The notes below the pieces were generated by a model. The model saw only the letters and a program-made list of their open reading frames with translations. It made no database searches and had not been told where the DNA came from. Below are positions 13,854 through 14,892 of a stretch of 14,892 nucleotides of DNA, piece by piece. The position numbers and the translations under genes were made by a program. Every line of letters starts with the position of its first letter. Position 1 is the first letter of the stretch. The DNA is from Sulfurimonas sp. (GTDB taxonomy: Bacteria; Campylobacterota; Campylobacteria; Campylobacterales; Sulfurimonadaceae), in NCBI GenBank assembly GCA_012963655.1, contig DTVI01000501.1, positions 1-14,892 on the forward strand, read 5' to 3'.

Positions 13854-14892
13854 GCCTCTTTAAACAGATAGCACTTATTTTCAGCCTATTTTTATTTGTT
13901 GTTATTGCCTCCGTGATGACACTTAACTTCCGTTCAGCCACTAACTATGCGCAAGAAGAGCTTTATGCAAATGCCCAAAACACCACAGCTTCTTTAAGTC
14001 TGTCCTTAGCCAAGGCAAAAGGTAATATATCCACGATGTCAACCATGATTAATGCTGTCTTTGACAGTGGCTATTATAAGGAAATCATCTTAGTTGATAT
14101 GCAGGGAAAAGAGCTATATTCACGGGCAAAAGATGATACTAAAAGTGCTGTGCCTTCTTGGTTTTTAAACCTATATAGCTTAGACGTGCAGTCTGGTTCT
14201 GCGCATATCTCAGCAGGATGGACACCCATTGGTATCTTGGAAGTAAGTGCATTAGAAGAAGGTGCACATGTCAAACTATTTAAAATCTTTAACGAACTAC
14301 TTATTGCCTTTGTGATTATCTTATGTGTTACTTCTATCATCTTATCTTTTCTTTTACATTTTGTTTTAGCTTCTTTAACACGTGTAAGAGAACAAGCTGA
14401 AGCCGTTGGTAAGAATGACTTTATTATAAACAAGACCATCCCCTACACAACCGAGCTAAAAGAAATTACACTTGTAATGAACAAGATGGTACAAAAGGTA
14501 CAAAAGATCTTTGAGCAAGAGTCAATTGCCGTTAAAAATTATCATAAACTCCTTTATACAGATACCTTAACGGGCTTTGGTAATAAAAAATATTTCGATC
14601 TAAAACTCAAAACACTTATACATGCGGAAGATATTAATGCTAATGGCGTTATTTTAAGCTTTTATTTCGGAGGCATAGAAACGGCAAACAAAATATTAGG
14701 ACGAGATGGGGTAGATAAACTTCTGCAAGATTTTGCAAAAAATATTGAAACTGCCGTGGAAAATGAATTACATGCGATGAAGGTGCGTTTCGATGCTAGT
14801 AAGTTTGGAATTGTTTTTCCAACTTTACATGTTAAAGACATTAATACTATTACCAAAACTATACTCAGCAAAGCCTTAGATAAGATTTCTCA
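13850..14892 (+). CDS. lapD: LapD-type cyclic di-GMP receptor (partial, cut by window end)
   Basis: The ATG at 13850 overlaps the lapG stop (ATGA), and the frame stays open to the window end (347 codons seen). The LapD/MoxY N-terminal architecture is clear: transmembrane helix about 6-26, periplasmic domain about 27-145 with NAQNTTASLSLSLA, VFDSGYYKEIILVD and the conserved PSWF (102-105), second helix about 147-172, HAMP-like segment about 173-225, then a GGDEF fold beginning LLYTDTLTGFGNKKYF (234-249). The catalytic GGDEF is replaced by DASKF (residues 315-319, after R313), so no cyclase activity is expected. In known LapD an inactive EAL domain follows, binds cyclic di-GMP and makes the periplasmic domain hold LapG; that part would lie outside the window. 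Confidence 0.9.
   Translation, partial: MSLFKQIALIFSLFLFVVIASVMTLNFRSATNYAQEELYANAQNTTASLSLSLAKAKGNISTMSTMINAVFDSGYYKEIILVDMQGKELYSRAKDDTKSAVPSWFLNLYSLDVQSGSAHISAGWTPIGILEVSALEEGAHVKLFKIFNELLIAFVIILCVTSIILSFLLHFVLASLTRVREQAEAVGKNDFIINKTIPYTTELKEITLVMNKMVQKVQKIFEQESIAVKNYHKLLYTDTLTGFGNKKYFDLKLKTLIHAEDINANGVILSFYFGGIETANKILGRDGVDKLLQDFAKNIETAVENELHAMKVRFDASKFGIVFPTLHVKDINTITKTILSKALDKIS

Noticed and set aside
14074..14439. Open frame on the minus strand opposite lapD
   Set aside because: It is fully antisense to the well-supported LapD reading frame, with no ribosome binding site or recognisable product.
1..14892. CRISPR array, tRNA, rRNA, insertion sequence or phage genes
   Set aside because: I saw no regularly spaced repeats, cloverleaf-like RNA sequence, transposase or integrase reading frame, or terminal inverted repeats.

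Overview
The window looks like chromosomal DNA of a Campylobacterota (epsilonproteobacterial) species. The evidence is AT-rich sequence, TTA-rich codon use, promoters with an extended -10 (TGNTATAAT) and little -35, and above all a cbpA-hspR pair preceded by a HAIR-like operator, an arrangement known from Campylobacter and relatives. Genus cannot be fixed from the sequence; a Sulfurimonas/Arcobacter-like organism is a guess.

Left part (1-4478). A fragment of a plus-strand gene ends at 75 and faces a minus-strand cluster of five tightly packed genes (2779 down to 133). In order of transcription these are an unknown 143-aa protein, a four-helix membrane protein, a DEDDh 3'-5' exonuclease with an ExoX-type C-terminal motif, an unknown 124-aa protein, and the 16S rRNA methyltransferase RsmD. 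Behind it lies a Cache-domain chemoreceptor (2883-4478) with its own promoter.

Middle part (4479-7743). The chemoreceptor and murA are transcribed divergently from a 170-bp region holding two promoters and two conspicuous inverted repeats. murA converges on the hspR-cbpA heat-shock operon, which is transcribed cbpA first from an extended -10 promoter whose -35 region is covered by a near-consensus HspR box. A small exported protein of unknown function lies upstream, divergent from the last operon.

Right part (7723-14892 and beyond). Six co-directional genes, joined by 4-base ATGA overlaps or gaps of at most 7 bases, form a Lap-type surface-adhesin system: a TolC-like outer-membrane channel, an LssB/LapB-type secretion ABC transporter with a degenerate C39-like domain, an HlyD/LapC-type adaptor, a LuxR-type regulator with an atypical receiver, a LapG-type periplasmic cysteine protease, and the start of a LapD-type inner-membrane receptor whose GGDEF motif is degenerate. 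In known Lap systems, LapD bound to cyclic di-GMP sequesters LapG, so the large adhesin exported by the type I machinery stays on the cell surface. When cyclic di-GMP falls, LapG cuts the adhesin loose. The regulator placed between the secretion and proteolysis genes is the least expected part. The adhesin itself is not in the window, and LapD is cut by the window end before any EAL domain.
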